DNA from: Candidatus Omnitrophota bacterium
GTDB lineage: Bacteria; Hinthialibacterota; Hinthialibacteria; OLB16
Direction of reading: 5' to 3'
Assembly (NCBI GenBank): GCA_020632575.1
Contig: JACKFH010000008.1
Coordinates: 1-64,000 of the forward strand
Length of the DNA: 64,000 bases
Shown: positions 50,591-60,101 of the stretch, in pieces
How positions within the stretch are numbered: the stretch's first letter is position 1
Layout of the letters: each line of letters begins with the position of its first letter
Program-made: the position numbers and the translations under genes
The notes under the pieces: model-generated
Told to the model about the DNA's origin: nothing
Databases searched by the model: none
What the model saw: only the letters and a program-made list of their open reading frames with translations

Positions 50591-51496
50591 TCAGTCCTTT
50601 AGGGCGTCGATGATTTCCTGGATCTTTTGGTCCTCGATGTCGTGGGTGAACTCGACCCCGCCAGCGCCCTCATGACCGCCGCCGCCATAGCGTTCGCAGA
50701 GATCTCCGACATTGACGAAGGAGGTTCGATTGAGAATGCTGTGGCCGATCGCCAATTCGGTTCCGAGACCATCCTTGCCATCCATGATCCGCAAGGAGAT
50801 GTTGGCATCCGGAAAAAGAGTGTAAACCAGGAACCGGTTCCCGTTGGGGACACGAGCCATGCCGCGTGTGTCGGTAATGATCACATTGTCCTCCTGACGG
50901 GATTTGTCCTGAAGCATCTTCTTGAAAATCACCTCCTGCTCCTCGTAGCGTTTCACCCGCTGTTTGATGTCATGCATCTTCAGGATCTCATCGGCGGAGT
51001 ATTCGGCCATCAACGAGATCATTCGCTGGAGTAGGTCCTCATTGTTGATTCCGTAACCCTGATACGAACTAAGCCCCGTTCGCGGGTCGAGGATATAGGA
51101 AAGAAGAACCCACCCCTCCGGAAAGGTGATATCCATGTGGGTGAGTTGAGCCGAGTCGATCCGATCGACCTCCGAAAGGAGGTACTCATACTTGTAGAAA
51201 CGATGACTTCGGTAGTGGTTGTAGATAACACGCGCGGCGCTGGGGGCGAGTTGAAAACTCCCCTCGAAGTCCTCGACGATGTCGGTCCGTTCGCCCTCGC
51301 TGGAATGGTGATCGAACCACATGCCGCATTTCGGGTGGTAGGGGAGATTGGCGAGGATATGACTTTTGGTGATATCGGTGTGAATCTCGTCAATTTCATG
51401 AGGTTCTTTGAAGATCACTTCCTCGATGATTTCCACCTCATTCAGAAGCACCGCGCAAGCCAAACCATCCAAATCCGCTCGGGTGACCAGTTTCAT
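50591..51496 (-). CDS. DHH-family phosphoesterase
   Basis: A GGAG lies 7 nt before ATG 51496 (301 aa); the longer frame is rejected. Motif I is TRADLDGLACAVLL, the DHH motif is MWFDHHSSEGER, and an Asp follows in YLLSEVDRIDSAQL. The C-terminal DHHA1 part has RYGGGGHEGAGGVEF. It fits DHH/DHHA1 enzymes that cut phosphodiester or phosphoanhydride bonds with Mn (nanoRNase, cyclic dinucleotide or polyphosphate targets). The exact substrate cannot be told. Convergent with the STAS gene. Confidence 0.87.
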   Translation of the reverse strand: MKLVTRADLDGLACAVLLNEVEIIEEVIFKEPHEIDEIHTDITKSHILANLPYHPKCGMWFDHHSSEGERTDIVEDFEGSFQLAPSAARVIYNHYRSHRFYKYEYLLSEVDRIDSAQLTHMDITFPEGWVLLSYILDPRTGLSSYQGYGINNEDLLQRMISLMAEYSADEILKMHDIKQRVKRYEEQEVIFKKMLQDKSRQEDNVIITDTRGMARVPNGNRFLVYTLFPDANISLRIMDGKDGLGTELAIGHSILNRTSFVNVGDLCERYGGGGHEGAGGVEFTHDIEDQKIQEIIDALKD

Positions 51497-51610
51497 CGCT
51501 CCACTCCTTCCATCCGAAATTCCATCCAATCGCACATTCGAACAACAAAAAAGAAGCAGCGCCTCCACAATCTTCAATTGTGAGAATCATACCACACCCA
51601 ATCGGGAGCC

Positions 51611-51655
51611 TCTATAAAAAAACGAACTTTCTTTTGGGCCAAGTGAAAGAAAGTT
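51611..51655 (-). terminator. Rho-independent terminator
   Basis: Arms 51625-51634 and 51646-51655 form a 10 bp perfect stem. On the minus strand it is followed by CG and a run of seven T. It lies about 40 bp after the stop of the LamG-like gene at 51697, which it should terminate. Confidence 0.75.
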
Positions 51656-51696
51656 TGGGTGTTGAACTCCTCCATGGACCATTGGTTAATCAGATG

Positions 51697-52377
51697 TTAC
51701 CTATCCTCCAATTCGATTTCCAAATCATCGAACAGAGTCGCCGCGTCGGCCTGTGTCCAGAGACCCACCATGCCCGCTAGAGCAAGGTGAGTGTCCTCGA
51801 CCTCCAATTCGACTTCGTCATCGAAGGTCGCCTCGATCTCATTGTCCTCGACTTCGATTTCGATTTCATGCCACTTCGACGTATCGGCGTCCACTGCCGC
51901 CGAGGCGATCCTCTTGCGAACGCCATCCACCATGGCGTCGATTCTGAACTCCTTTTCGAGCGGGTTCCAATAAGCCACATAGTAGTTCTGAGGATCGTGA
52001 GAACGGCACAGAATTCCGCCTCCCTGGGACTCCACGCCGGATAGGGCCTTGATCTTGACCGAAAGTTCGACGTTCAGGAAATAACTGTGTTGGACAAAAG
52101 CCAAGTTGAATATCTCACCGAGATTCCTCGACTCGGTGACCCCAAAGGCGCGCGCGCCACTCGGGGCGTCCTCCATTTCCACCACTTGCCAATAGGCAAG
52201 CTCGCCGGAGCCGTTGGTTTCGCCAATGAGGATGTTCGGCGGCATGGATCCCGGTTCGAGATGGTTGAAGGAGAACTGAAATTCATCCTCTGGCTCCGCC
52301 AAGAGGGGTGCGGCGAGGCAGGCGATTCCGATAAAAACTCCAAAAAGACGATGGGTGAACAGGGCGGACGGGTTCAT
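51697..52377 (-). CDS. Secreted LamG/DUF1080-like concanavalin-fold protein
   Basis: GGAGG lies 8 nt before ATG 52377 (226 aa). A signal peptide (about 1-27, LFGVFIGIACLAAPLLA) precedes a concanavalin-like domain: GSMPPNILIGETNGSGELAYWQVV, SVKIKALSGVESQGGGILCRSHDPQNYYVAYWNP, KWHEIEIEVEDNEIEATFDD and GMVGLWTQADAATLFDDLEIE. The family (DUF1080/3-keto-disaccharide hydrolase-like) binds or cuts glycans, but no catalytic site was identified. A terminator follows. Confidence 0.8.
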   Translation of the reverse strand: MNPSALFTHRLFGVFIGIACLAAPLLAEPEDEFQFSFNHLEPGSMPPNILIGETNGSGELAYWQVVEMEDAPSGARAFGVTESRNLGEIFNLAFVQHSYFLNVELSVKIKALSGVESQGGGILCRSHDPQNYYVAYWNPLEKEFRIDAMVDGVRKRIASAAVDADTSKWHEIEIEVEDNEIEATFDDEVELEVEDTHLALAGMVGLWTQADAATLFDDLEIELEDR

Positions 52378-52517
52378 GATGCGATCCTCCGATCTTCCCT
52401 TCAAGGCTATGCAAGGGGGACACCATGCTAACACCCACCCACCCTCTGTCAAAAGGACTGGAACCAAACCCGTTTAGGGTTAGGGTGTGCTTGGAAGAAA
52501 CTGCAAGTTCCTGGATG

Positions 52518-53669
52518 TCACTGCTGGTTTTGCTGGTAGGCCCGACGCCTCTCGATTTCTTCGCGGATGCGCTCCTCGAGCGCTTCCCGGGAGGAATCAT
52601 TTTGATAGCGGGTAAACCCAGCGTCTTGGCCGGATTGAGAGTCGGATTCCGCCGACTCGCTAGGAGAATTCTTGGGTATCGGCTCCTCCACCACCGGTGT
52701 TCCGACAATCTCGGGACTTTCCGAAACAACCTCTGAAGTCGGCGCCTGATTCGATGGCGGCGTCTCCGCTGCGGCGGTGGGCGCCGGGGTTTGTAATTGG
52801 TCGATTTCCATTCGGAGTTTGGCGATTTCTTGCTTGGTCTCCTCGAGAACCCGGGTCCTCTCCTGGAGTTCCTGGACTTGCTTGAGAAGTTCTTGACGGC
52901 TCCTCTCGCCTTCCTTGAAAGCCTCGTTCTTCAGTTTCAGGGTTTCCACCTGTTGCTTGAGGAATTGTGACTGATCGCGGGCCTCCTGGAGTAGCGCCTC
53001 TTTTTCCTCTCGAAGGGAGGACACCTCCGCTGAAAGCTGGTCAATTCTCTTTTGAGACTCCGAGAGATCGGTCACACTCTGTTCGAGCGTGGCCAACCGT
53101 TGCTTGAGTTCTTCATTCTCGCTCTGTGCGGAAGCCAAACTCGCTTTGGTCTGGTTCAACTCGCTTTCCAGTCCCCCTAGCCGTTCAATCTCGGCCCGGG
53201 CCTCCATCAATTTGGAGGCCGTCTCGACCGAACCGGCGGCTTGGACTCGAAGCGAACGAAGTTCGTTTTCTTTATCTCCGAGTTCTTTCTCCAAGGCTTG
53301 GATTTCATCCTGAACGGAGACCGCCGCCGCCTGTTCTTCTTTCATTTGATCCAATTCGAGGACCTTGCTGGCAAGTTTCGACATCTCTTGTTTAAGAGAG
53401 TCATTTTGAGCGCGGAGATCCTCGGCTTCCGCGCCGGACTGGATCAAATCGCTCATCTGAGTTCGAAGCGCTTGATTCTCCGCCAGGAGTTTTCTGACAT
53501 TCACGGGCGTAGGAGTGGGCTGGATTTCCACGACACCCTCCCCTGATTGTCGTAGGTCACGAACGATCGGATCTATCGGGGGTGGGGATTGGGCCGGTGA
53601 GATAATCCCGTCGAAACCAACCCATAGAAATGACAGGAGGAGGATGCAAAGAAGCACATTCGTTTTCAT
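52518..53669 (-). CDS. Exported coiled-coil protein
   Basis: The 383 aa protein has an N-terminal signal or anchor (LLCILLLSFLWVGFDGII). A long heptad-rich coiled coil runs from about 60 to 295 (ENQALRTQMSDLIQSG, LKQEMSKLASKVLELDQMK, LREEKEALLQEARDQSQFLKQQ). A Pro/Thr/Ser-rich segment (about 296-340) and a charged helix at the C-terminus (EALEERIREEIERRRAYQQNQQ) end it. It has no named domain. It lies just downstream of the YTV-like gene on the same strand, split from it by a hairpin. A structural envelope role is possible. Confidence 0.68.
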   Translation of the reverse strand: MKTNVLLCILLLSFLWVGFDGIISPAQSPPPIDPIVRDLRQSGEGVVEIQPTPTPVNVRKLLAENQALRTQMSDLIQSGAEAEDLRAQNDSLKQEMSKLASKVLELDQMKEEQAAAVSVQDEIQALEKELGDKENELRSLRVQAAGSVETASKLMEARAEIERLGGLESELNQTKASLASAQSENEELKQRLATLEQSVTDLSESQKRIDQLSAEVSSLREEKEALLQEARDQSQFLKQQVETLKLKNEAFKEGERSRQELLKQVQELQERTRVLEETKQEIAKLRMEIDQLQTPAPTAAAETPPSNQAPTSEVVSESPEIVGTPVVEEPIPKNSPSESAESDSQSGQDAGFTRYQNDSSREALEERIREEIERRRAYQQNQQ

Positions 53670-53713
53670 CGAACAACCGCTTTCAATGGCTCTTAGACTT
53701 GGATCTCTAAGTG

Positions 53714-53749
53714 AGACAGGCCGCTCCTCGATGGAGAAGCGGCCTGTCT
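53714..53749 (-). terminator. 12 bp GC-rich hairpin after the YTV-like gene
   Basis: AGACAGGCCGCT (53714-53725) pairs with AGCGGCCTGTCT (53738-53749) around a 12 nt loop. It is 25 bp after the stop codon of the YTV-like gene. The T-rich side faces the plus strand, so on the minus strand it lacks a strong U-tract. Confidence 0.5.
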
Positions 53750-53773
53750 TTTCATTTTAATTGGAATCGGTTC

Positions 53774-55444
53774 TCAGTCCAGGGATCGGATCTTCCGGCC
53801 CAATTCCTTGCTTTTGGCCAAAATCTCCGCTTTCTCCTCGGGAGTGAGTTCGACCACATTCCTTTCGATCACCTCTTCGTCACCAATCGGAATGCGGGGA
53901 TGTCCGCCCGCGGTGGTCAGACGGAACCCGCTAGTTGGCGCGGGACCGCAGTTATAAGGTTTCCGAGTCTTGATCACTTCTTTCGCCTTGGGGACGCTCA
54001 ACATCACGGTGTAGGTCTCAACCTTAGTGTCGGGGACCTGGACCTCATAGGTTTCGGTCACCTGATAGGGCTCCTCGACAGTGAAGGGAACCTCGACTTG
54101 ATAAGGGACCTGCTCCTGATAGTTGACCGTATCGTAATAAGTCTCCGCGACTTGATAATCCTCTTCAACGGTATAAGGGACCTGGACCGTGTAGGGAATC
54201 TCTTCCTCGTACGGGACCTTTTCGGTGTACGGGACCTTGATCGTGTATTCGACCGGCTCCTCGTAGGTCTCGGTCACTGTGTAGGGCACCTCGACCGTAT
54301 AGACCTCCTGATCCTTATACTCCTCGGTGTCGGTGTATTCTTCTTGCACGGTGTAAGGAACTTGAATTTCTTCCTCCACCATATCGACTTTTGAAACGGT
54401 TTCGGTATAGGGCACCTCGACCTGGTAAGGAACCTGCTCCGTGTAAGCGACCTGAACGGTGTATTCCTCCCGATCCTGATAAGGAACTTCAATCATTTCG
54501 GAGACGGTCCTCATCACGGTGACCTCGTCATTCACCACCTGAACTTCCTTCTTGGGAATGGCGACCTCGTAGGGAATTTCCTCTTCGTATTGGACCGCTC
54601 TGAATCCCTGCACCTGTTGGGTGAACGGAGTCGCGACACAGGTCTGACAACCATTTTGGCAGGTGGGGGTGTGACGAATGAAAGTCATTTCCCGCTCTTC
54701 CGGCACCCAACGATTCCGAACCTCCGTCCGATAGCGTGTCTCGGGCACGAGTTTCACTTTCTCGACTTTGCGGGGAACAATCTTGGTTTCCGGCACCTGC
54801 TTGGTCTGTTCCTCGAGTCGGGTCTTGGTCACCAACCGGGTTTTGGTTTCGGGGCGATATCGGGTTTCATCCTTGTACCGAGTTTCGTTACGATACCTCA
54901 CCACTTCCTCGGTTCGAGGCACCGGTTTTTCCTGGACTTCGGTTCTATACTTGGTCACTGGACGAGTCTTGACGACTTCTCGGGTCTTGGTCACAGGACG
55001 GACCCTCTCCTCGGTTTTGGTTTTGGCCACTTCCCGTGTCTTGGGTTCCATGCGAATGCGCGGTTCCTCACGGACCCTTTCGACTTCCTTGTATTTAGTT
55101 TCGGTCTTGTAGCGTGTTTCCGTTCGGGTCTTGTCGACCGGTCGAGTCTTGGAGACCATGCGGGTTTTGGGGACTTGCTTTTGGCGATCGACCGTCTTGT
55201 AGCGCGTTTCGGTCCGAGTTTTCTGGACCGGTCTTAGTTTGGTGACAGGACGGGTTCGCGTCTCCGTGCGAGTGATCGGGACAGTCTTTTCGCGAACTTC
55301 TTCCTGACTCGCCCAAATGATGTTTTCATGGGTTTTGAACGAGTAGCAGATAACATCGTTTTCCCGATTTTCGGTCTGCGCCATTACCGGGCAGGCAATA
55401 ATGATGGGAAAAATGGAAAGAAAAATAGACGCGATTCCGCGCAT
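53774..55444 (-). CDS. Secreted, charge-segregated YTV-like repeat protein
   Basis: The 556 aa protein has a signal peptide (about 1-22). Residues about 45-250 are Lys/Arg/Thr-rich short repeats (TRPVTK, ETRYKTE, KTRMVSKTR). A Cys cluster follows at about 261-270 (CQNGCQTC). Residues about 275-500 are acidic, Val/Tyr/Thr-rich repeats (VPYTVQEEYTDTEEY, VPYQVEVPYTE). The C-terminus is a short unique tail ending KSKELGRKIRSLD. It resembles the YTV-domain surface proteins of Planctomycetes. The alternation of beta-branched residues suggests stacked strands. It is divergent from DUF4838 and may be a cell-surface structural protein. Confidence 0.7.
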   Translation of the reverse strand: MRGIASIFLSIFPIIIACPVMAQTENRENDVICYSFKTHENIIWASQEEVREKTVPITRTETRTRPVTKLRPVQKTRTETRYKTVDRQKQVPKTRMVSKTRPVDKTRTETRYKTETKYKEVERVREEPRIRMEPKTREVAKTKTEERVRPVTKTREVVKTRPVTKYRTEVQEKPVPRTEEVVRYRNETRYKDETRYRPETKTRLVTKTRLEEQTKQVPETKIVPRKVEKVKLVPETRYRTEVRNRWVPEEREMTFIRHTPTCQNGCQTCVATPFTQQVQGFRAVQYEEEIPYEVAIPKKEVQVVNDEVTVMRTVSEMIEVPYQDREEYTVQVAYTEQVPYQVEVPYTETVSKVDMVEEEIQVPYTVQEEYTDTEEYKDQEVYTVEVPYTVTETYEEPVEYTIKVPYTEKVPYEEEIPYTVQVPYTVEEDYQVAETYYDTVNYQEQVPYQVEVPFTVEEPYQVTETYEVQVPDTKVETYTVMLSVPKAKEVIKTRKPYNCGPAPTSGFRLTTAGGHPRIPIGDEEVIERNVVELTPEEKAEILAKSKELGRKIRSLD

Positions 55445-55684
55445 GGGAAATCTCCTTCAACGATTCCCCCTCGGCTTAGAATCCAAACCCAACCCCTTGT
55501 TACATTAAGTAGTCTATCCGAATTCGAATCAGTTTCAAGCCCTCATAACTCAAGATAGACCAAACCTTTATCTAATCTTTTCGTCCAAATTGCCCCCCTC
55601 TTTATACCATTTCGTAAAGAAGAGATCATTCCCGGGTTACCTTTGATGGAGATTTATCGGCAGGATGTTCTGAAGGAGGATGCA

Positions 55685-58195
55685 ATGAAGGCGCGCTTTC
55701 TACCCCAATTACTGGTATTTTCTTGTTTCTTTTTGATTTCGAACGGTTCTCATGCGATGACGTTGGGTTCCCTAAAGGGTTGGGACATTGTAGTCCCCGA
55801 ATCCGCCATTCCCTCCGAGCAATACGCCGCCGAGGAATTCAAGGACCTTTTTAAGCTTTGCACCGGGGATGACTTGACTATCCGACACGCCTCAAAGCCG
55901 GGTTCAAAGGCCATCCTGATTGGTTCGGATCTGGAAAAAATCAAGGAACAGCCCTTGATGGATTCTCAAGGTTTGGGCGATGAGGGTTTGAGGATTCAAG
56001 TTTCCGAGGACCTCATTCAAATCCAGGGAGGAAAACCGAGAGGCGTTCTCTATGGCGTCTATGAGTTTTTCGAACGGTATGTGGGCGTGAGGTTCCTGAC
56101 CTACGACCACACCCATATCCCGGAAAACGCGGCCGAGGCGGATATCCCAGTCGGCGAGTTCACTTACGTTCCGCCTTTCTCCTTCAGGTGGCCTTACTAT
56201 AAGGAGAACAGCGATCACCCGGAATTCGCCGCCAAGATGAGGTGCAACACGGTGACCAGGGATGAGAAACTGGGAGGGGTCACTCCGCAGGAATTGATCA
56301 ACCATTCCCTGTACCGCTACATCAACAAGGAAAAGTTCGGGGAAACCCATCCCGAGTATTTTGCTTTGGTGGATGGCGAACGAAAACTCGAGATGCATGG
56401 AGGAGGCCCCGAACCCTGTGTCACCAATCCCGAGGTGATCGAGATTGTCGCCAAGGGGGTCATCGAAGATCTCAACAACTCACCGGAGCGACGGAACATC
56501 AGTGTGAGTCAGAACGACAACGACGCCTACTGCCGGTGTGCGACTTGCGAGGCGATCAACCAGCGCGAGGGGACACCCATGGGTTCCCACCTCGCCCTTG
56601 TCAACGCGGTCGCCGAAAGAGTCGAGAAAGTCCATCCCAAAGTGAAGATTGGAACTCTGGCTTACTGGTACACCCGCCAAGCCCCTAAGACCATCAAACC
56701 CCGTGACAACATGCAGATCCAACTCTGCTCGATCGAGTGCTGCACCCTTCACCCCATCAACGATCCTCATTGCAAGCGCAACCAGAAATTTTGCCAGGAC
56801 ATCGATGACTGGAACGCCATCAGCAAGGAGATTTGGATCTGGAATTACAACACCGACTTCTCCTGCTACGACCTCCCATTCCCGAACCTCCGTGTGATCG
56901 GGCCCAACCTCCGATTCTTTCGGGATAACAAGGTCAAAGGTGTTTTCATGCAGGCAAACGGGAACGGCAACTCGGGCGAGTTCTGCGATTTGCGGAACTA
57001 TGTCATCTCTCGTCTGCTGTGGAATCCCGATCAACGCGACGACCTTCTGATTCGCGAATTCTGCATGCTTCATTATGGGAAGGCGGCGCCTCCGATCCTG
57101 GCCTATATCGATCTGATTCATGAGAACGCCGAGAAGGAGGGAGTTCATCCCGGCTGTTTTCCGACGGCCTGTGAAGTGGGTCTGAACGAAGAGGTCGTTA
57201 TCCGCGCGATGAAACTCTTCGAAAAGGCGCTTGATCTGGCTGAAAACGAAACCGTTCGAAACCGTGTCGAAAAGGCCATGATTCCGGTTTACAAAGCGAT
57301 GATCGCCACCCATGGGAATTTGAAGTATCGGGAAGGGAAGTGCTACTACGATTTCCCCGCGGGCTACGAGGACACCATTCCGACCTACATTGAGTTGGGG
57401 CGGAAACACAATTTAACTCAAACATCCGAGCATGAAGCAGCCGAAGTCTTCTTCAAAGCGCTAGAGGATTTTGAGGACGGACTCCCGGCGGTCCAGATCG
57501 AAAACGAAACCTGGAAACTGACCCTCATCCCGGGAAACAACGCGCGGATCATTGATCTCACTTATAAGCCAACGGGTCGGAACATCGTCAAGGGTGACCG
57601 CCGTTTTGGCCGTATCCGACCCTTTGAGGAGTGGGGCGTGCAGGGGTATGACCATGATGAGGATCCCAAATTCGAGGCGACGGTCGAAGGTCAGACGATT
57701 CACATGACAAAGAAACTGAAGGATGGAACAGTCTTGGAACGGACGATCGCCCTTCCGGACGATGGGTCCGGGAAGGTGCTTTTTGAGGGAACCGCCAAAT
57801 ACGAAGGGGATGGATCGAAAACCTTGGAGCTGAAGATTCACCCGGAGTATGACACGGTCACCCGCACCGAGGACGCCAAAGAGCTCTCCGTCTATGTTCA
57901 AGACAACGGAAAATGGAAACTTGTGAATGAGGAATGGGATACGGATGAAGGCCCGAGTCAGGATGTGATCAACAACGCGAAGGGAGGATCCTTCGCGTTC
58001 TTCAATCACGAGGCGGGGTACGGGGTCACCGAAACCTACAACCCCGATGATTTCGCCCGGCCCAACCTATGGTGGTCCCCTGGAAGGAAGCTCTTGAACC
58101 TGGAATTGATCACCCCAAGTGTGGAACTGAAGAAGGGTGATTCCTTCTCATACTCGTATGAAATCGAATACACGGAGTCGCCACCCGATGCCTAA
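55685..58195 (+). CDS. Secreted DUF4838 protein (glycoside-hydrolase-like)
   Basis: AAGGAGG precedes ATG 55685 (836 aa), with a signal peptide at about 1-25. The N-terminal domain resembles the GH20b-like fold (VVPESAIPSEQYAAEEFKDLFKLCTG, YGVYEFFERYVGVRFLTYDHTHIP). The DUF4838 barrel then shows NISVSQNDNDAYCRCATCEAIN, FGETHPEYFALVDGERK and EIWIWNYNTDFSCY. The C-terminal third (about 600-836) is beta-rich. The family is thought to act on glycans, but the reaction is not known. It overlaps the esterase gene by 8 bp. Confidence 0.85.
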   Translation: MKARFLPQLLVFSCFFLISNGSHAMTLGSLKGWDIVVPESAIPSEQYAAEEFKDLFKLCTGDDLTIRHASKPGSKAILIGSDLEKIKEQPLMDSQGLGDEGLRIQVSEDLIQIQGGKPRGVLYGVYEFFERYVGVRFLTYDHTHIPENAAEADIPVGEFTYVPPFSFRWPYYKENSDHPEFAAKMRCNTVTRDEKLGGVTPQELINHSLYRYINKEKFGETHPEYFALVDGERKLEMHGGGPEPCVTNPEVIEIVAKGVIEDLNNSPERRNISVSQNDNDAYCRCATCEAINQREGTPMGSHLALVNAVAERVEKVHPKVKIGTLAYWYTRQAPKTIKPRDNMQIQLCSIECCTLHPINDPHCKRNQKFCQDIDDWNAISKEIWIWNYNTDFSCYDLPFPNLRVIGPNLRFFRDNKVKGVFMQANGNGNSGEFCDLRNYVISRLLWNPDQRDDLLIREFCMLHYGKAAPPILAYIDLIHENAEKEGVHPGCFPTACEVGLNEEVVIRAMKLFEKALDLAENETVRNRVEKAMIPVYKAMIATHGNLKYREGKCYYDFPAGYEDTIPTYIELGRKHNLTQTSEHEAAEVFFKALEDFEDGLPAVQIENETWKLTLIPGNNARIIDLTYKPTGRNIVKGDRRFGRIRPFEEWGVQGYDHDEDPKFEATVEGQTIHMTKKLKDGTVLERTIALPDDGSGKVLFEGTAKYEGDGSKTLELKIHPEYDTVTRTEDAKELSVYVQDNGKWKLVNEEWDTDEGPSQDVINNAKGGSFAFFNHEAGYGVTETYNPDDFARPNLWWSPGRKLLNLELITPSVELKKGDSFSYSYEIEYTESPPDA

Positions 58196-59390
58196 GAATC
58201 TGAGCCTTCACAAAGCGGGAGGACGGTGTCTCGCTGCGCTCATCCTGACATTCACCCTGACGACGCATTCCTTCGGAAAAGACGGGCGATTGTCGCCAGA
58301 GGAACTGCCTCCCATTCAAGGGTTGCCCGATCCATTCCTCATGGAAAGCGGCAAGCGAGTTCAATCGGTCGAGGACTGGAACCAGAGACGGGAAGAGATT
58401 AAGGATCTCCTGTTGGATTATGAGTACGGTCACATGCCGCCACTCCCCGGAAACATGCGGGCCGAGGAAACCGAATCGATGGATCTCTTTGGGGGCAAGG
58501 CCACCTTGAAACGCATCCTTCTTTCCTTCGGAGAAAACCAAGAGATTCAAATGAATGTGGGGATCTATCTCCCGAAAGAGCAATCGGAGCCACGCCCTGT
58601 CATCTTCCTCAATGACATGGTGTGGTACGAGCACCTGCGCCCCCTCGCCGAGCGCATTCTCGACGAGGGTTTCATCTTCGCGGGGTTCGATCGTCACGAT
58701 CTCGACCGCGATGACAAAGACCGCTCCGATGGAGTTCATCCACTGTATCCCGACTACGACTGGGGAACGCTCGCGGTTTGGGCCTGGGGATGTATGCGCG
58801 TGGTCGATTATCTGGTGACACTCGATGAGGTGGACTCTAGCAAGATCGCCCTGACCGGCCACTCTCGGGCCGGGAAGGTGGCGCTCCTGGCGGGAGGAAT
58901 GGATGATCGAATCGCGATGGTCGTTCCCAATGGTTCAGGGGCCGGCGGGGCGGGATCTTTCAAAATTGAAGAGAAGGGTGTCGAAACGCTCGAACTCATC
59001 ACCCAATCCGAACGGTTCCAATACTGGTTTCAAAAAGACCTTAGAGATTTTGTCGGTCACGAGGATCGACTCCCCTTCGACCAACATTTCTTAAAGGCCT
59101 TAGTGGCGCCACGACTTCTCCTATCCACCGACGCTCTCGGTGACCAATGGGCGAACCCACTCGGAACGCAACAAACCTATCGCGCGGCCCAACCTGTCTT
59201 CGATTTCCTCGGAGTCCCCGACCACAACGCGATCCACTTTCGCGAGGGTGGACACGATATGCTCAAGCCGGATTGGGACGCCCTCCTCGATTTCGCGGGG
59301 CATCATTTTCTGGGAAGGCCATTGGGTGAGGATTACAAGGAAGTCCCGTTCCCGGATGTTCCGCTCGAACTGAATTGGAAAAGACCTTGA
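58188..59390 (+). CDS. Secreted alpha/beta hydrolase, CE15 (glucuronoyl esterase)-like
   Basis: ATG 58188 overlaps the DUF4838 stop (400 aa). A signal peptide ends at about 30. The nucleophile elbow is GHSRAGKVALLAGG (Ser about 224), as in CE15 G-x-S-R-x-G-K. It also has VVPNGSGAGGAGSF, LPFDQHFLKALVAPRLLL and the catalytic His in EGGHDML. CE15 enzymes cut ester bonds between glucuronate and lignin or other alcohols. Close tie with DUF4838 points to a polysaccharide-use pair. Activity on methyl esters would feed methanol to the mta genes; that is a guess. Confidence 0.78.
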   Translation: MPKNLSLHKAGGRCLAALILTFTLTTHSFGKDGRLSPEELPPIQGLPDPFLMESGKRVQSVEDWNQRREEIKDLLLDYEYGHMPPLPGNMRAEETESMDLFGGKATLKRILLSFGENQEIQMNVGIYLPKEQSEPRPVIFLNDMVWYEHLRPLAERILDEGFIFAGFDRHDLDRDDKDRSDGVHPLYPDYDWGTLAVWAWGCMRVVDYLVTLDEVDSSKIALTGHSRAGKVALLAGGMDDRIAMVVPNGSGAGGAGSFKIEEKGVETLELITQSERFQYWFQKDLRDFVGHEDRLPFDQHFLKALVAPRLLLSTDALGDQWANPLGTQQTYRAAQPVFDFLGVPDHNAIHFREGGHDMLKPDWDALLDFAGHHFLGRPLGEDYKEVPFPDVPLELNWKRP

Positions 59391-59403
59391 GGGAGATTTG
59401 TGT

Positions 59404-59769
59404 TTACTCGGTTTCGCTCCGGAGCACGATATAGGTTGAATCTCTAAGTTCGAAAACAGTGCTTCGGAATTCCTTCGCCCCGTGTCGGTCCAGGAGCCAT
59501 TCCAACCTTTCCAATATGTTCTTTCGGTTTGGTTGATGGAGGGCGACTACCACCACTCCTGGGTGTTCTGGGTAGAGGTGTGGGATGGTATGAAAGAAGT
59601 CGCGATCGGTTGTCAACAATACGGCATTTTTTTCGATGGCCAAATCAAAGATGACCCTATCCAGCGCACCTTCATCTCCGATCTCCCGGAAATCAAGGCA
59701 GCTGTAACCACGATTTTGAAGGAGTTGAATAGCCGCCTTCGGAAAATTCTCATCGAGGAGAAACCTCAT
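59404..59769 (-). CDS. DUF5615 PIN-like toxin protein
   Basis: The 121 aa protein begins MRFLLDENFPKAAIQLLQNRGYSCLDF and has LTTDRDFF with acidic residues in PIN-like positions. This matches DUF5615 (Mut7-C-like) proteins. They pair with DUF433 proteins in toxin-antitoxin-like operons; the frame overlaps the DUF433 gene by ATGA (59766-59769). RNase activity is expected but unproven. Confidence 0.85.
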   Translation of the reverse strand: MRFLLDENFPKAAIQLLQNRGYSCLDFREIGDEGALDRVIFDLAIEKNAVLLTTDRDFFHTIPHLYPEHPGVVVVALHQPNRKNILERLEWLLDRHGAKEFRSTVFELRDSTYIVLRSETE

Positions 59770-59993
59770 GAATGAATCTCGTAGGTCCGCTCTTCATATC
59801 GGGAAAGGTCTCCCGCAAAGGTTAAGGCCGCTCTGAGATCCTCCAGGGTGATATTCGGGTAATCTTCCAACACCTGTTCGGGAGAATCTCCAGCCCCGAG
59901 CGCCCCAAGAATCGTCGAGACGAGAACGCGAGTGCCGCGAATGACAGGCTTCCCATGGCAGATGTTTGGATCGATTTGAATTCGGTTGTTCAT
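59766..59993 (-). CDS. DUF433 antitoxin-like protein
   Basis: The 75 aa protein starts at ATG 59993 with GGAG 7 nt upstream; a TTG two codons earlier is less likely. It has IQIDPNICHGKPVIRGTRVLVSTILGALGAG and LEDYPNITLEDLRAALTFAGDLSRYEER, the DUF433 signature (winged HTH-like). It is the upstream partner of the DUF5615 gene and probably controls and neutralises it. Confidence 0.88.
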   Translation of the reverse strand: MNNRIQIDPNICHGKPVIRGTRVLVSTILGALGAGDSPEQVLEDYPNITLEDLRAALTFAGDLSRYEERTYEIHS

Positions 59994-60101
59994 GGGCAAA
60001 CTCCTCGGATCGACAAGACCTAAGGTTTATCATCCGAACAATCCTGGAAAAAAGCAATCCTATTTCGGGGGGGCTGCCACTGTGAAGGCCCGTTCCAAAC
60101 C

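Noticed and set aside
56480..57409. 309 aa minus-strand open frame
   Set aside because: Antisense to DUF4838; the plus-strand protein is clearly real.
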